Below, one piece after another: positions 35,290 to 48,654 of a stretch of DNA of 64,000 nucleotides. The notes under the pieces are model-generated. The model had not been told where the DNA came from and did no database searches. It saw only the letters and a list, made by a program, of their open reading frames with translations. Position 1 is the stretch's first letter, and the number at the start of each line of letters is the position of its first letter. This DNA comes from Druceiella hillmani (lineage: Eukaryota > Arthropoda > Insecta > Lepidoptera > Hepialidae), in assembly GCA_039881145.1 (NCBI GenBank), contig JAYKKI010000027.1, positions 22,393,001 through 22,457,000 of the forward strand, in the 5' to 3' direction. The position numbers and the translations under genes are program-made.

Positions 35290-36965
35290 CTAGATTTTCC
35301 AATAGTCACATACATAATGTCCTGGATTGTCTTCACTGCTGCAAAGTTCGTGCATCCAAGAGGCACAACTATTGCAGCTGTACCATAATTCTCTATTGCT
35401 TCAAAGTCTCCACATATTATGCACAATTCTTCTTGTTTTTTCTCCTACTGCTCTATCATTATGATATGATTAGTCTCTCCTTTGTATGAATATTTTTCTA
35501 GTCCTTCCGCAGTTTTCCCCATTTTTTCAGGTTTTTTGCAGCCTTCTCTTCTAATGCTTTCTTCATGGGATTCGAAGTTATTTCTGAATGTTGTTTTTTA
35601 TGTTCTTTTCCCCCTTCCTTCTCTTTTACTGATCTTTCTTTGACAGTGAAATCAATTGAAACTTATTTCTTCATCTGTATCCATCCGTCAAGTATTTACG
35701 TTCAGTATATATCAGTTGAATTATCAGTTATTGGTTGATTAGATAACACGTTTTCATATCAGTTCTAGTTTTTGTATAATAGGCTGTATATTCGGAATTG
35801 AAACGTGATCCTTCCTCAGTATCCGTCCAAAAATGTTTGGTTTTGGATACCTGTTATCAGAATAAGGTGTTATTGCACAGTTCCTATGTTAATGTTCTTT
35901 GATTTCGACGCTTATAATTCCATAAATTTGTCAGAATTTATGGGTAGGATACCTGTAGAATCCTGTGACACCTTTGTCAAAAGTTGCTATTTTATTATAA
36001 GCTCTAGTAAAAAGAAGAGCAACATCGTTTACAGGTATTTTTCGAAAACTATTAGTTTTCATGTATATGTCACATTCATTATGGTAAGCGGTTTTTAAAG
36101 AACTAAAGAATACCAAAACTAGCGGTTGAGTTTGGTGAAACGTGTGGGGGTGGTGATATCACCATATTAATACCATTACTTCGACAAAAGTCAGAAATAT
36201 TTGATGAGATGTGGCTGTTACGATTGTTTAATATTAATAGCACTGGATCTTTCAAGCATGGTTTGACATAAATTTTAAAATGTAACAGACATTGTTTAAA
36301 TAGCCCTTCGTTGACTTGGAATATTGTTGGAGTATGTTCGACTTGGAATATCGATATATTCAGCCAGATGAACCATCCCTTTCAAGTGATGGAGTCATGC
36401 GAACCCTTGGATAAATAAATATTGATGGAAAAAATTGCCTGGAGGCATTCTTACAGTAGCAAACAGTTATATCCTTTCTTTTTGGAGCTAGCATCTTTTG
36501 CGGTTTATGAATGACAGTCACACCGGTATCGTCAACATTGAATATTTTATTTGGAGATAATGAGATCTTATCCATTATGCCTAGGAAATTTCGAAAAATA
36601 ATTTTAATTCATCTTTATTCATAGATTCTATTGACGCTAGTTGCTTCTGGACGTCGAATGTTAATTTGTGGATTGCGTGTCAAGAATCCGTACAAACAAT
36701 CCTTTCCAGCTGTTTTTTTTATCTGTAGTGAATTGGGTTTTATTTTGTTGGTTTCAGCATACTCAAATACCAATCTTTTTAATTCCATAGGCGTTAAAGA
36801 CAGGCTTTCTACCAAGTAAGATAACCAGTTTATCATGACGTTTACGTAGTCCTGAAGTGATATTAAAGGAAGTCCGAATGGGCAGTAGTGGGACACGATT
36901 TAAGATCGTCAAGGGCTTTTTAAACTGCAGCTTTATACGAGAATGAATAGGAGTACTTATTTTTT
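35290..36965 (-). pseudogene. pogo/Tigger-type transposase with C-terminal PHD-like finger, decayed
   Basis: Minus-strand reading, N to C. Near 36960-36860 is a psq-type helix-turn-helix remnant (KALDDLK, frameshift, FGLPLISLQDYV). At 36840-36630 is a CENP-B-type domain (LTPMELKRLVFEYAE, CLYGFLTRNPQINIRRPEA). After a frameshift near 36600, the DDE domain follows: PNKIFNVDDTGVTV (first Asp kept), CYCKNASRQFFPSIFIYP, then PVLLILNNRNSH, where the family has LLLDNH (second Asp is Asn, codon 36226-36228). Then PPHTFHQTQPLV, where the family has QPLD (third acid is Val, 36117-36119), followed by SLKTAYHNECD and LFTRAYNKIATFDKGVTGF. A basic linker runs to EELCIICGDF; after another frameshift come ELWYSCNSCASWMHELC and YVCDYW, closing with TAG at 35292-35290. 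The C-terminal Cys/His pattern is that of a PHD finger, with the last Cys replaced by Trp. Stops and at least three frameshifts make it inactive. Confidence 0.85.
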
Positions 36966-39900
36966 ATTGGTGGCACCATGTGTAGACAAAATAATCTTAC
37001 AAATTGAACACCAATTTCTCATACGAACCCATATAGTCTAATACTGCACATATAGGATAATTTCTTTACAAATGTGCGGAAATTAGCCGAATCTACACAA
37101 AATATTTATAAGAAAAATGCTTAAAGATTTCATTAGCTAAGATATTGCGGTTGGAATTTTAAAAATTCTGAATAAAAATGTCTTATATTAATGGATTTAT
37201 CTTTAATTCTTTGAAAGTAGTATTTTATACCGATCGGCAGCAAACTAACAACGTACTGCTATTTCCACATCACTTAACTAACTGACGTGAGTACCTCAGT
37301 ATATTCCTAATATAACTTATTGTATACGTTAGAGTGAGATAGATATCCATCCTAAAATTCTGTTATTGAAAAAACTCCACACAGCGATATCCTCCGCTTC
37401 TTATATTAATTTCTTATCTTTTTCTTTTATTATTCTCGTAACTACCAGTTTTGTTTCAGAAAGTCCCAGGCCATCCCAATTTATGTCATTTAATGTTTAC
37501 AATTTTTTGTGCATAAATTAATTTTTAAACTGACTGTAGTTTTGAAACAAAGAAATTAGAAATATTTTGTAGTAGTCTTAATGACACTGGAAATTCTAAA
37601 GAAATAAAGAAAATAATGAAGCTTATCAAAAGTCTTTTAATATTGTGAGGCTGTCAGAAACCGGATAAATGAAGAAGCAAAAAAAAGAGTTCCTGAAAGA
37701 TATAGGTTCCTGGTCATGACGGTATGATCTAGAGTGCAATTCAGTTCCACTGTGTTAAGTGCTAATCCACTTTGCTTGGGGCGTAGGCGGAAGTTGTTAT
37801 CAGCGTCTTAGTTTGCTAAAGTGCATAAGAAAATAAAATAGGGCATAAACAATGAATATGTAGCGCTCAGAAGTTGACAAAGCCTTTACATATAAAAATT
37901 AAGAAGTATGGTTTATTAATTGATAATATATTTTTTTCTAGGAGCCACACTATACAGTCAGTACACAGATGGCATGTAGAAATTAAGTGTCTATCATCTA
38001 GCTTCAATTTGTATCCAGATGAAGCAATAAAATAAACAAAAAATTGAATTTTGGAATAGGATTATGGTAAAATTAATATCAATAAGAACCATCTGTAATT
38101 TTATCAAATACAAGGCCCGCTTTGTATTACTGTTTAAATTGAAATAAGAATTTATTGTGAAAGTTGATTAATTCTATAAAGATAACATGTAATCATAATC
38201 AGTAAAATTTTATCAAAAAAGTCCAGGCTATGTAATTGTAAATTTATATGGGTCACTATTTGATTTGTTTACTATAATAAAAATATTCTCCTTGTTTTTA
38301 TTTAATTGCAGAACATAAACTGATGTCTATTGATAGAAAATTATCAGCAATGTTTTGAACATACAACCGCACAGTTTTTGTAACTAATGTTATGCTGGGC
38401 AAACAAAACAGTCACAGCTTGCTGGTACACAAAGATTTGTTTGGAAAGAGTTGTTTCTAGGGTTGAAAATACTGAGACTGAGTTGTCCATACGCTCTTGG
38501 TATCTTCATATGGACAACACATAAAAGTCATATTGTGCTCAGCATCAGTATACAATATTGGTTATATTGTGATCAGTTAATTCGGGCTGTTTCAACTCAT
38601 TTTATTTTTTAATTAATAAACTAAAAGTATTCTGTACGAAAGAGCATACTAGGTTCTTATATTGTATAGATTAAATTGGACATAAAACTCTCATTTACAT
38701 TGCAAGAAATAAGTTTCAAAAATGTAGAATCAATTTATATAATTTATTTACTATACTACATGCACCGAATAGTTTTATATAAGGATTTACTAAAAAAATA
38801 CTTAATGATATTGAAAATGTTTATATTAATCAATAAAAAATTGTTTCTTTTTATATTCTGTGTCCTATTTTTCACTAACCCGAAATAATATTTTATGGGT
38901 ACACTGTTAAAAATCCAGACTACCTAGTTATATTCGGTTCTAAACTTATATAACTGACTTCCTACATTGTGATCTAGTATGTATTTAATTCTAAGAATGT
39001 TTTAAGTCTATTTTAATCTGCAGAATATAAGTAACATCAAGAAACTATTATCAATTTTCATAACGGATAATCTTAAATTATTGATATCACAAAATAATAT
39101 ATACAATTTTGTCGATAATAAAGTGATGAGCATTTTTGAAAATGAAAAAAACCCTTCTGGTCCCTTCATCGATTCAGAATTATTTATTTCAAAGTAAATG
39201 TCAAAGCTAGATGGCCCGATTATGTGCTAAATGATAGGTTGTCATGGGTAATATCGACGTAGGCGGCCAATGTCATACTATCATTGTGGATAAAATAATC
39301 TTGGTACTTTAAGTTTATTTATTTCGTTAATGAGAACATGCGAAATTACTTTTTGTATCATAAATAAAGGTATACTATATAAGAACGTTTTAAAAAAATG
39401 ACTAATGTATATTTTAAATTTATTTACTGACCATTCATCCTTACGAACAAGAAAATATGGCTGTAAAAGATAACATGATAGTCTCTAACATCACATTTTA
39501 ATTGCACTTTCATTCTAACTTTTCATAAAATCTAGAATATTTTGTGGATTCCTCATGACCGTGGATGCCGTGGATCACTCAACTCCGGAAATAAATAATT
39601 TATATAAAAATTAACCAATTTGCTTTCCATGATTTTCTTCCTAAATACATCTTCCTTTTCAATAATTCTTACTGTCATTCATATGCCCAAGAAACAATAA
39701 ACTCGTTCAGTAAATAAATCGCATTAACCATTAGGGACGCCTGATTGTTGATATTATTTTAGTAATGCGACTTGTTCAACGTCAACGTTCAGTATATTTT
39801 CAAATCGAGAGTCAAACAGTATGCTTTTCTAGAAGTAAACTCGTAGATACTTTTAACAACACAACTGATGTAGGTGGCTGTCTACATACTTTGCCAAAAA

Positions 39901-40488
39901 AAAGCAGTCAAATTTTCGTCGTACTACTGCCTACGTCCAATTACTTTTCCACTGAGCTGTTTACAAATATAAGAGGAAATTATGTCAACGGAAACTGTCT
40001 AATTGACGCAGTCAGAAGGATATAACCTTTCTACCGTTAAGCCAATATATTTCATTTACAGGAAGCATGTCCTACAAATTGATTTTATGTGAACCGCATA
40101 CAATGTGTTGCAGAACACCGATTAAAGAATATCCAGTGGATAAAATATTGTCTAACATTTGAGGCCGACATCTCGTTGTATAGATTTCACCTCGGCATTC
40201 CATGAAACAACATTAGGAACGGCATTATGAGTTGAACTTGATGTCGGTATGAACCTCAAATTTTCACTGATTTGGAAATGGTTTTTGTCCACCAATGGCA
40301 TAAAATGAAAATTAATAATTTCTATAGTATAAAAAGTCGCGTATATTATTACCAAAAAATCCACATGCGGCGGTAAAACTTACCGACACTAAATTTAAAT
40401 TTCCGTTTATTTGAATACGAGCAAAACGCGTGAATTTCTAACATAGTTAATAGGTCTTTATGAAGCTAAATGCCTCTACGAGGTGCAT
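36966..40488. other. AT-rich stretch without supported gene
   Basis: No recognised gene. An 86-codon plus-strand frame (39765-40025) and a 70-codon minus frame (40152-40364) show no domain. The first ~300 bp may include the 5' end of the pogo-type element. Confidence 0.5.
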
Positions 40489-41000
<512 letters not shown>

Positions 41001-41195
41001 GATAGTAAAAATGAGTTATGTGGATAAGGACGATTGGCATTATAAGCATCTTTTCCTGTAAAATATGTTGTTAAAAACAAATGTGTTGTAAAAAAACAAT
41101 TTTTCTTACTTTCTAACATTATAGCTGTGTCAATTTTTACAGTTTGCTGACCAAATCTCTGACTTTATTGGGTGGAAGTGTTTGATGGTACATGC

Positions 41196-41253
41196 AAAGA
41201 AACTTTGGAAGATCTCCAATAGTGTCCCATTGGGGATCTTCGAAAGTTTCTTT
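41196..41253. repeat. Hairpin, 25-bp arms
   Basis: AAAGAAACTTTGGAAGATCT (from 41196) pairs with GGATCTTCGAAAGTTTCTTT (to 41253). There are two mismatches over 25 bp and an 8-nt loop. Confidence 0.9.
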
Positions 41254-41850
41254 TATTTTATGAGAATGGATGTTACGGGTCCCTGGACAGGCCTGAAACA
41301 ACTCGAGCAGGATGTGAGAATAGCAAGTTGATTAAACAGCTCATCGAGTAAAAAATGCCAGATTTTCTGAAATATATAAACACAAGGAAAAATGTTGTTT
41401 CTGCTTTGTTTTTTTATTACTGAAAATGAATTTAACCCTATTTATGTTTATACATGAATTTATTTCCATAAATAAATAATAGAAAGATTTTACCATTGCA
41501 AGTGTACAAAATTTGGAAAATTAGTTTCAAGTGCTTCATTGGAATTTACAAGAAGTGAGAAAATGTTAATGATATACACTTAGTTCTTACATAAGAATAA
41601 TATTGATAAGAGAATTACTTTAGAAATAGAATGTGTTTATTCTGATATCATGTTTTCCGACTTGTATCAGTCGCAATGCCATAGTCAGAGGTATATGTTT
41701 TGTCATATGCAGGTTTATATTATTATAAAATTTTATTAAAATAATGGGTGTTCAAAGAACTTTATATTATTGTAAACAATACATACTTGCTAAATTTGAG
41801 TAAAAGTATGAGTAGAACAGTATATAGTAGTATAAGTAGAATTGGCACTT

Positions 41851-41919
41851 TAATATTTATAACTACCTAAATGTGTTCAACTTATTTGTTTGAACAAATT
41901 TAGGCAGTTATAAATATTA
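41851..41919. repeat. Hairpin, 30-bp arms
   Basis: TAATATTTATAACTACCTAA (from 41851) pairs with TTAGGCAGTTATAAATATTA (to 41919). The arms are 30 bp with two mismatches and a 9-nt loop at 41881-41889. Confidence 0.92.
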
Positions 41920-44900
41920 ATGGTTATATACCATTTCTATTACACTATTTACATATATTAATTTTTCCTACTACAACTTTCAAAAGTGTAAAAACATGGT
42001 GCATATTTAAAAAATTATAAGATCTAAACAATAATATTCCTGTAGTTTTAACAACCCCTTCAAATGATACCTCTGATATCCCACATGATAAATAAAATAA
42101 AAAATCTTGAGTGCTTTATTCACCCTGTCTTTAATTCCTTTATAAACATTTGAACACAATTTTACCAGGTTTTAACTACAGACCTTATTGGCGATGATAC
42201 TGATGGCAGTATTGATGTAGTAATCATGTAAGATCGATAACATGAATACGTTTGGAAACCGTCATATTAATGAGATAAAAGTCTTTCACTTTAAAGCAGT
42301 TGAGTTTACATAATAATTGTACAGTATAATATTGATACCAAAATAAATGACAGATATGTTTTTCATTTGTTTCATAAGGTAGATAAAAAAATAATTGAAT
42401 TCATTAATTTTAAAAGTTTACAGATACATTGTTTGAATAATATATACTACTAATGAAATATGTTATGTTTAAAAACAGAAGATTTAGATGTACAACCATC
42501 CAGGTGAACAATATTTGTTTTTAGCTTATGGCAATTTGAGAAACAGATAAACTTTTAACATTTTGGTTCTTACATCAATTTTAAATCTGACCTGAACGGG
42601 TCGTCTCATTGAAATACACACTGTTAAAGACCATGAAGACCTTTTTGTAAAGGTTCTGGATTAAAGCTGCTGGATGGAAGAACATGTTTTCTACAAAGAT
42701 AGGCACAGTTTGCTCAGCACACTTTTTAGAACATGATTTTGATGTAATCTTCTAATTTGTATCCAAAAGCATTACCAAATTGTTGCCAGCCATGTCATTG
42801 ATGAAATGGCAATATGTCTTTGTGTCTATTGGAATGGAAAACATTTTCATGGCTAAATAGATGTAGGACTTGGTTTAAATAGTGACTGTCTGGCAGAAGA
42901 TAAAAAGGCTTTTGTATCTTTCATTAACTCAATTTGAATTTGAAGCTCTAAGTTTGACGAGAAAAAATTATAATAGACTTTAAATCACGTTATGTCCACA
43001 AAGATATTTGATTGTGTTGCTTTCTATCAGTATTCAGTCACTGACAAAACACCTTAATATTAAGTTGACAAAACGTCAACTACTTGATAAATATATATGA
43101 TTTTCTGAGCAATAAGTTAAATATTTTCTCAATAGGGCTCATTGTGAGTAACTAAAACTAAAATTATTTTCGTCAATACAAAATTCAATTTGTTTGAAAA
43201 TCTGGTACGCCTTGGAAATTGAAAATCGTTGGGTATATTTGATTAAATTTTGTTATTTATGTAAACTTGATTCCTTCATTTTTTATACACATTATAATTT
43301 TATTCTGCTGATAATAAATATTTTTGTAGCCGTAAATGTCAGAATTAAAATTTTTATTTTATTGAAAATTAAATTTAAGAATATCCATTAATCTATATTA
43401 TTACACATCTGTAACTCGATATTGTGGTCATCGGTAGATAAATGTGTTAAGAACATTAAAATTTTAAGACATTTTTTGCGGTATGTGTGATGTGACTCAA
43501 ACATGTGGAAACGAGAAAGCTTTAAACACTTTCATGATGATTTCGAGCAGAGGTGGGGGTGTGTATTACAATGTGATTGGTGTGTTTAAAATTCATTTGT
43601 TTCAAATGGGTGACATGTCTTTTCATACAGCTAAGAGTATGTTTTACATACTCTTTTATCTTGTTATAAGTTCTATGGATGCGCTGATGTTTCATGAATG
43701 TCAAAAGAGCTTTTAATTTCATAAAATATAATAATTTGTTTTTTCTCCCCAACTATGAAATTCTGTTGTCCTGTAATAAATTTAGAATGTAATTGAATGT
43801 AGACAATGTTATACATGTTGATACATGCAACTACTTGCTTTTACATCATTTTTTACTGTCTTGATACCATGGAACCTTTATAGAATTGATTCTGCATTGG
43901 ATGTTTTCCTTTAGTAGTAAATCTGCGTTTGATGCTTAATGTGTAACCATCTTTATTTAGGATTAGGATTAAGGATAGTTTGCATTTGAAAAGTACAGAT
44001 ACCATTTTCATTTCTAATGAAAGAAACAAATTTGCATATACATTTAACAAGCTGTATCACAACTTCCACTGTCTGTGGTTATTGAAGTATTTAGATCAAT
44101 TTGTTGTTTAGGATGATTAGATTGTAATTATCAACAAACTAAGCACTGTAAATCCTGGCTGAAGTAGGTGGTTTTATTGTTCCCTGTATTCTCTGAAAAA
44201 TGTCTCTCTCTGAAAAAGTTGTGACTTGTATGTGTATTAATGTGAAAGAAGTTATATTACGAGTGAATTTAAGAATATATTTATGAAATACTAAACATTA
44301 AGATTTCAATTAAGCATTTTTCCATAAAAAAAATATATTTATGACATTTTGTAAACCATTAATCCAAAATTTTCGTTTGTAGGCTTTCTATGGTGTAATT
44401 ATGGTGACAATTTGGTATCGAAAAACAGAAATTGGTTCATCTTGATTTCTTGTGTTGTTACACGCTTTTTTACAACCCAATGTAATTTACATTTGGGCAT
44501 ATTTGTCTAAATTTTAATTTAATTTTAATGTGTAAGCTATTGGTAGAAATAACAACATGATACATATAAATAAATGAGACTATCGCAATCAAAAGTTAAT
44601 TAATTTATCACTAGTTATTGTTCATACCATCTTTCACGTTCCCTATAAACATTTGCATCAAAATATTTAACCTCCTAGATACAAAAATGCTCTACGGCTT
44701 TCTCTAGGCTTTATTTATTTAAAGTTTCAAACAAATGGAAAGTTTTGCGTTACTAGTGTATTTTTTTTAGTTATAGTGTTATGATCTTATCCGGCACATA
44801 ATATATGATTGTGCAGATAACTCAAAACCCAAAAATTAAATTTCTCTTGTTTTGCTTTTCAGATGCAGAAATAAGCCCAGTTTCAGTTTTTTTTATGTTC

Positions 44901-46314
44901 TCATTTGTAGTAAAGTCTATTTTCATTTTATTTATTAATAATGTTAAGAATTAGTTTAAAAATTTACATCAGTGCCATTATGTAATTTTCATATTTATTT
45001 ACTTACCAAATATTTGCTTTGTGTCAGTCATTGTAAAAAAGACAGCTAATTAGAACATTGTAGATCCAAAACTTATGTGCCCCTTACGTGCCATTGGTAT
45101 ACACTTTATCTGTGCATATAAATTCCTTGTCAGAGTTTAATAATACATGGTTTCAGTAATGCTAAACATTTTAAATTACATATTGGTACAGACTATTCAC
45201 TTAGTGAGGTTTGTCTCGCTTTTGAACTATTTATTTCAATTTGATATATAAAATTCATATAATTATTAAGAAATCAGGCATATTTCATGAACATATTAAC
45301 ACGTAATCTTTTGTGATACATGCTTTCAATTTTAACTACTCATTGTCACAATTTAATATGGTTTTACAATGAAAATTGGCAGAAATTATTTGCTTTGTTT
45401 TGTTTCAATTTTGCAAGATCTTCAGTTATCAAAAGTAGGATTAATAAAATGTAAATAAAACAATGAAAATAAAACATAGTTTTAAGAAACTCCAAACACT
45501 GATATAATATAATAAAAATTAATAAATATAACTAAAATTAAAAAAATCATCATTTAGGTACTTCGAAATGAAACATTTTCAAAAATGAATGGACATGTTT
45601 TATTTCAACTTTTACTTATACAATATACCTTATTTACATCCGTGAATTCCATGGCGGATTATAGATTATAAACGGGGTTGCCAATTTTTCGATACTCGCA
45701 GACGGGACAGAAGGCTAGATGAGGAAGCAAGATCGAGATGAGGCAAGATCAAAATCGGAAGTGGTTAAAATGAGGTTTGCAATCCCTCCTTTTTGAATGT
45801 AGGCCGTATTTGATGTAAAGCAAAATTACATTTGAAAGGCTTTTGTTTACTTTCTCTAATCATTATTAAGAAAAGCAGCCAAAGTTATATTGATTTATTT
45901 ATATTTGTTAAAACATATTTAAATAATTATTGATTATTGACAATGTCATACAAATTAATGAAACATCAATTCCCTGTTTTCAGTCTTACTATATACTTCA
46001 AAACCTGTATCGCACTCTAGATGCTACAGATATATATTTGTGCAAATACTATAATAATTGGCAATATATATATTTGTGCAAATTTTTATGTAAATTTCAT
46101 CATTAATTGAAATTTTTCATATTATTTTATAAGGCCGGAAGTCGCTGCTTTTATCCACTCACAGGACTCTATCTAAATCTAAATATTGTATAAAAATGTC
46201 TTCCTTTGGCATACAACTTATCTTGCTTAAGTCACATTTCTGTGTGAAAAAAATTGCAAAATTTCAAAGACATAAGCTTCGAAATCATATTCTTTAAATG
46301 GGCTATTAAAAAAA

Positions 46315-46354
46315 ATCTATACTTTCCCAGCTTAAAAGCTGGTAAAATATAGAT
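46315..46354. repeat. Hairpin, 19-bp arms
   Basis: ATCTATACTTTCCCAGCTT and AAGCTGGTAAAATATAGAT pair with two mismatches and almost no loop. Confidence 0.85.
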
Positions 46355-46833
46355 CATCATCATAGGGCATCATACAGATTTATTGCTACTTTCATAGTCA
46401 AATTTTTTTCTCTATAATCTGGAAAGCTTCAGACGAGCTTTGTTCACGGATTCTGTTATAAGGTATTATTTGATTGTCACAAAATTTATGCAAGTGTTCA
46501 ATAACACTGCTCAAATTGATTTTTAAAGATTGCCATAATTTGATCAGGATAATAAAAATGGTTGTATTCAACTATATTTTTTACATTCTGTATAGATACC
46601 AGTGTAAAATTCTGCTGAAACTTCCATAGAGTCCTCTGTTCTCCATTTTTGTTGTTTTTTGTACAGAGATATGATTTAACAAGTTGTCAAAGATTTTGAA
46701 ATCAGAATAGTGTTTCACCTATTTACGTGCAAAGGTCTTTGATATTTTATTGTACCTAATAAAGCACCATATGACATTTTTGTTCCTGTCAGATGCAAAC
46801 ACAACAAAGTCGCAGCAGTCCTATTATTAATTA

Positions 46834-46873
46834 TCCTCCCCCTCTCGTCCCCTCCACTCCCCTCCCTCTCCCT
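46834..46873 (+). repeat. C-rich polypyrimidine tract
   Basis: About 40 bp that is nearly all C and T (CCTCCCCCTCTC, then CCCTCCCTCTCCC). A similar CCCCCCCCTCCCCTCCCTCT tract is at 33427. Confidence 0.9.
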
Positions 46874-48142
46874 TAAAAAAGCGTTATTGGCTATTATTTC
46901 GACAGTGAAACTTCTTAGTGAAAATCTTTATGAAAAACAATTCTACATTTATACAAACCAGCGACCATTAGCATGGCTGTTTTCAGTCAAAGAATTTAGT
47001 AGCAAACTAACACGTTGGAGACTTAGATTATAAGATGATTTTGGTATGAAACGCAAAATAGTAAATCAGGACGCCAATGTTAATGTACTTTTAAGAATTA
47101 AAACAGCTACATAAAATATACGTTAAAGAAAATAGAAATGTATTTTACAATGTGTTTTGCCAATGTTGTCCGTTTGGATTGTTATACCAAACAAGTACAA
47201 GAACGTAATTATCTCTTTATATGTGAAACCTGTTTATATGTGATACATGCTAATTTTAATCTATTAATTCAAGTTAAGTATATAAGTACAACATAATTAC
47301 TGAACCTAGCACTGATAAATTTTTGAAAGCAGTTTGCTGTGGTGAATACAGTGAAGAGTGTATAAGTCACAAATATAGGAAATGTAACAGCAAGGAAAAA
47401 AAATACTTTACGGACAATTCAACAACAATACAAAATAAACATATTTTGTTATTTTTCACAAATAAAAAACCATAAACCGTCATTTCCAGGGGATTTCAAG
47501 AACAAAATAGCATTTCCAAATCCCTGAAAGGTTATCTACGGACATAAAAGTTATTTTCTATATTCCATAATATTTCAATATGACTGGATTATTGAATTTT
47601 TTCCATTGCCTGAATCTAAAACCTTATTAAGAATAGAATGGGAACACATCTTGACAAATACGTACTCCGTCCACGAACAGAACAGCTGCTTCTTACACAG
47701 CTATTAAAAGACGACACAGAAATCTTTCTTGAGTCAAATACAAATGCAAAATTCACGGTGCTGTAGCGTAGAGCGAGCCCGGTCTTCGCTCAGTCATGAC
47801 CTTTATCTCACTGATAAGACTTTACCTACTTTACATAGGCCAAGTAATTAATGGATGAAACATCAGGCCCATTGTAGACCATTTAATTATTATCAGCGTT
47901 AAATTTTCTTAATTCAAATAAATTCTTATTTTTATTAAAACACAGCTCACAATACTTACAAGAGGATCTTATAGGTTTGGAAAAGTATTTCAGGTTAAGG
48001 CTTTGCAGGTTTGTAGTATGTCTCAAGGATATTCACTCTTAAAAGCAGTAAGACTAGACGGCCAGAAATTTCTTACGAAAATTCCTCCAAAATTTATGCG
48101 CAACTTATGTACCGGTAAATTTGCTTACTGTTACAACACATT

Positions 48143-48214
48143 GAAGTGGCCGAGTCGACAGTAAGCTTATTTGACATGCAGGCGGCCCAGGATTGATCCC
48201 AATCTCTGGCTTTT
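48143..48214 (+). other. tRNA-like segment, possible tRNA-derived SINE head
   Basis: TGGCCGAGTCG at 48147 fits the RNA polymerase III A box (TRGYnnAnnnG). GGATTGATCCC at 48190 resembles a B box (GGTTCGAnnCC) with two changes. Spacing between the boxes is tRNA-like, and a T-rich run starts at 48211, as expected for a Pol III terminator. No acceptor stem closes, so this is not a functional tRNA. A SINE head or tRNA pseudogene fits better. Confidence 0.35.
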
Positions 48215-48314
48215 TTATTTTTTTTTTAAATTATAATGAATTAAGTAATTTTAAGTAATTAATATTTTATTCTCAAAAAGTTGAATTATTAAATATTCAT
48301 TTTTAATAGAGAAA

Positions 48315-48540
48315 CTTTTATTACTATTGTCATTAAAAAGTTATTTTAAATTTTAAAATGTTATAAGTTGTGCAGGGATTAAAAATATTCATTGTGAATT
48401 TGGGGAATTGGTTTCTGCCTCGAAAAGTATAGCTGCACTCCTATTGTACATAGGTTAATCGCCAGGAATTTTCTGGATCCTAACGGAAGTAATTTAACAA
48501 GTCATTACCTATCAAAGTACTATATAAACATATATAGTTT
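48315..48540. repeat. Left terminal inverted repeat
   Basis: Pairs with 50122-50330. About 225 bp, diverged, with small indels. Confidence 0.85.
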
Positions 48541-48654
48541 TACTTATCCTCTATAGTCTAACTAACATGTCAGTCCATCCTTGACTTTTATAGAGATTGG
48601 AGCATTTTTGTAGTGCGAGATATTTTTTAATAGTTGAAATACTATACATAGACA

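Larger units (their letters stand above)
41001..48142. other. Long stretch without supported gene
   Basis: Seven kilobases with no recognised coding region, tRNA or mobile element. Base composition between 41 and 45 kb looks somewhat richer in T and G on the plus strand than elsewhere. Palindromes at 41.2, 41.85 and 46.3 kb and a pyrimidine tract at 46.8 kb are listed separately. This could be a long intron or 3' UTR, but nothing in the sequence proves it. Confidence 0.45.

Noticed and set aside
39765..40364. Overlapping 86-codon and 70-codon frames upstream of the RTE-like LINE end
   Set aside because: Neither strand gives reverse-transcriptase motifs and no continuous coding signal links them to the LINE.
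43522..43752. Minus-strand frame with spaced His/Cys (KHQRIH and similar), suggesting a decayed C2H2 zinc-finger array
   Set aside because: Cys pairs are missing and the spacing does not repeat at the 28-residue period of true arrays; neighbouring minus-strand frames at 42.5 and 43.9 kb were also inconclusive.
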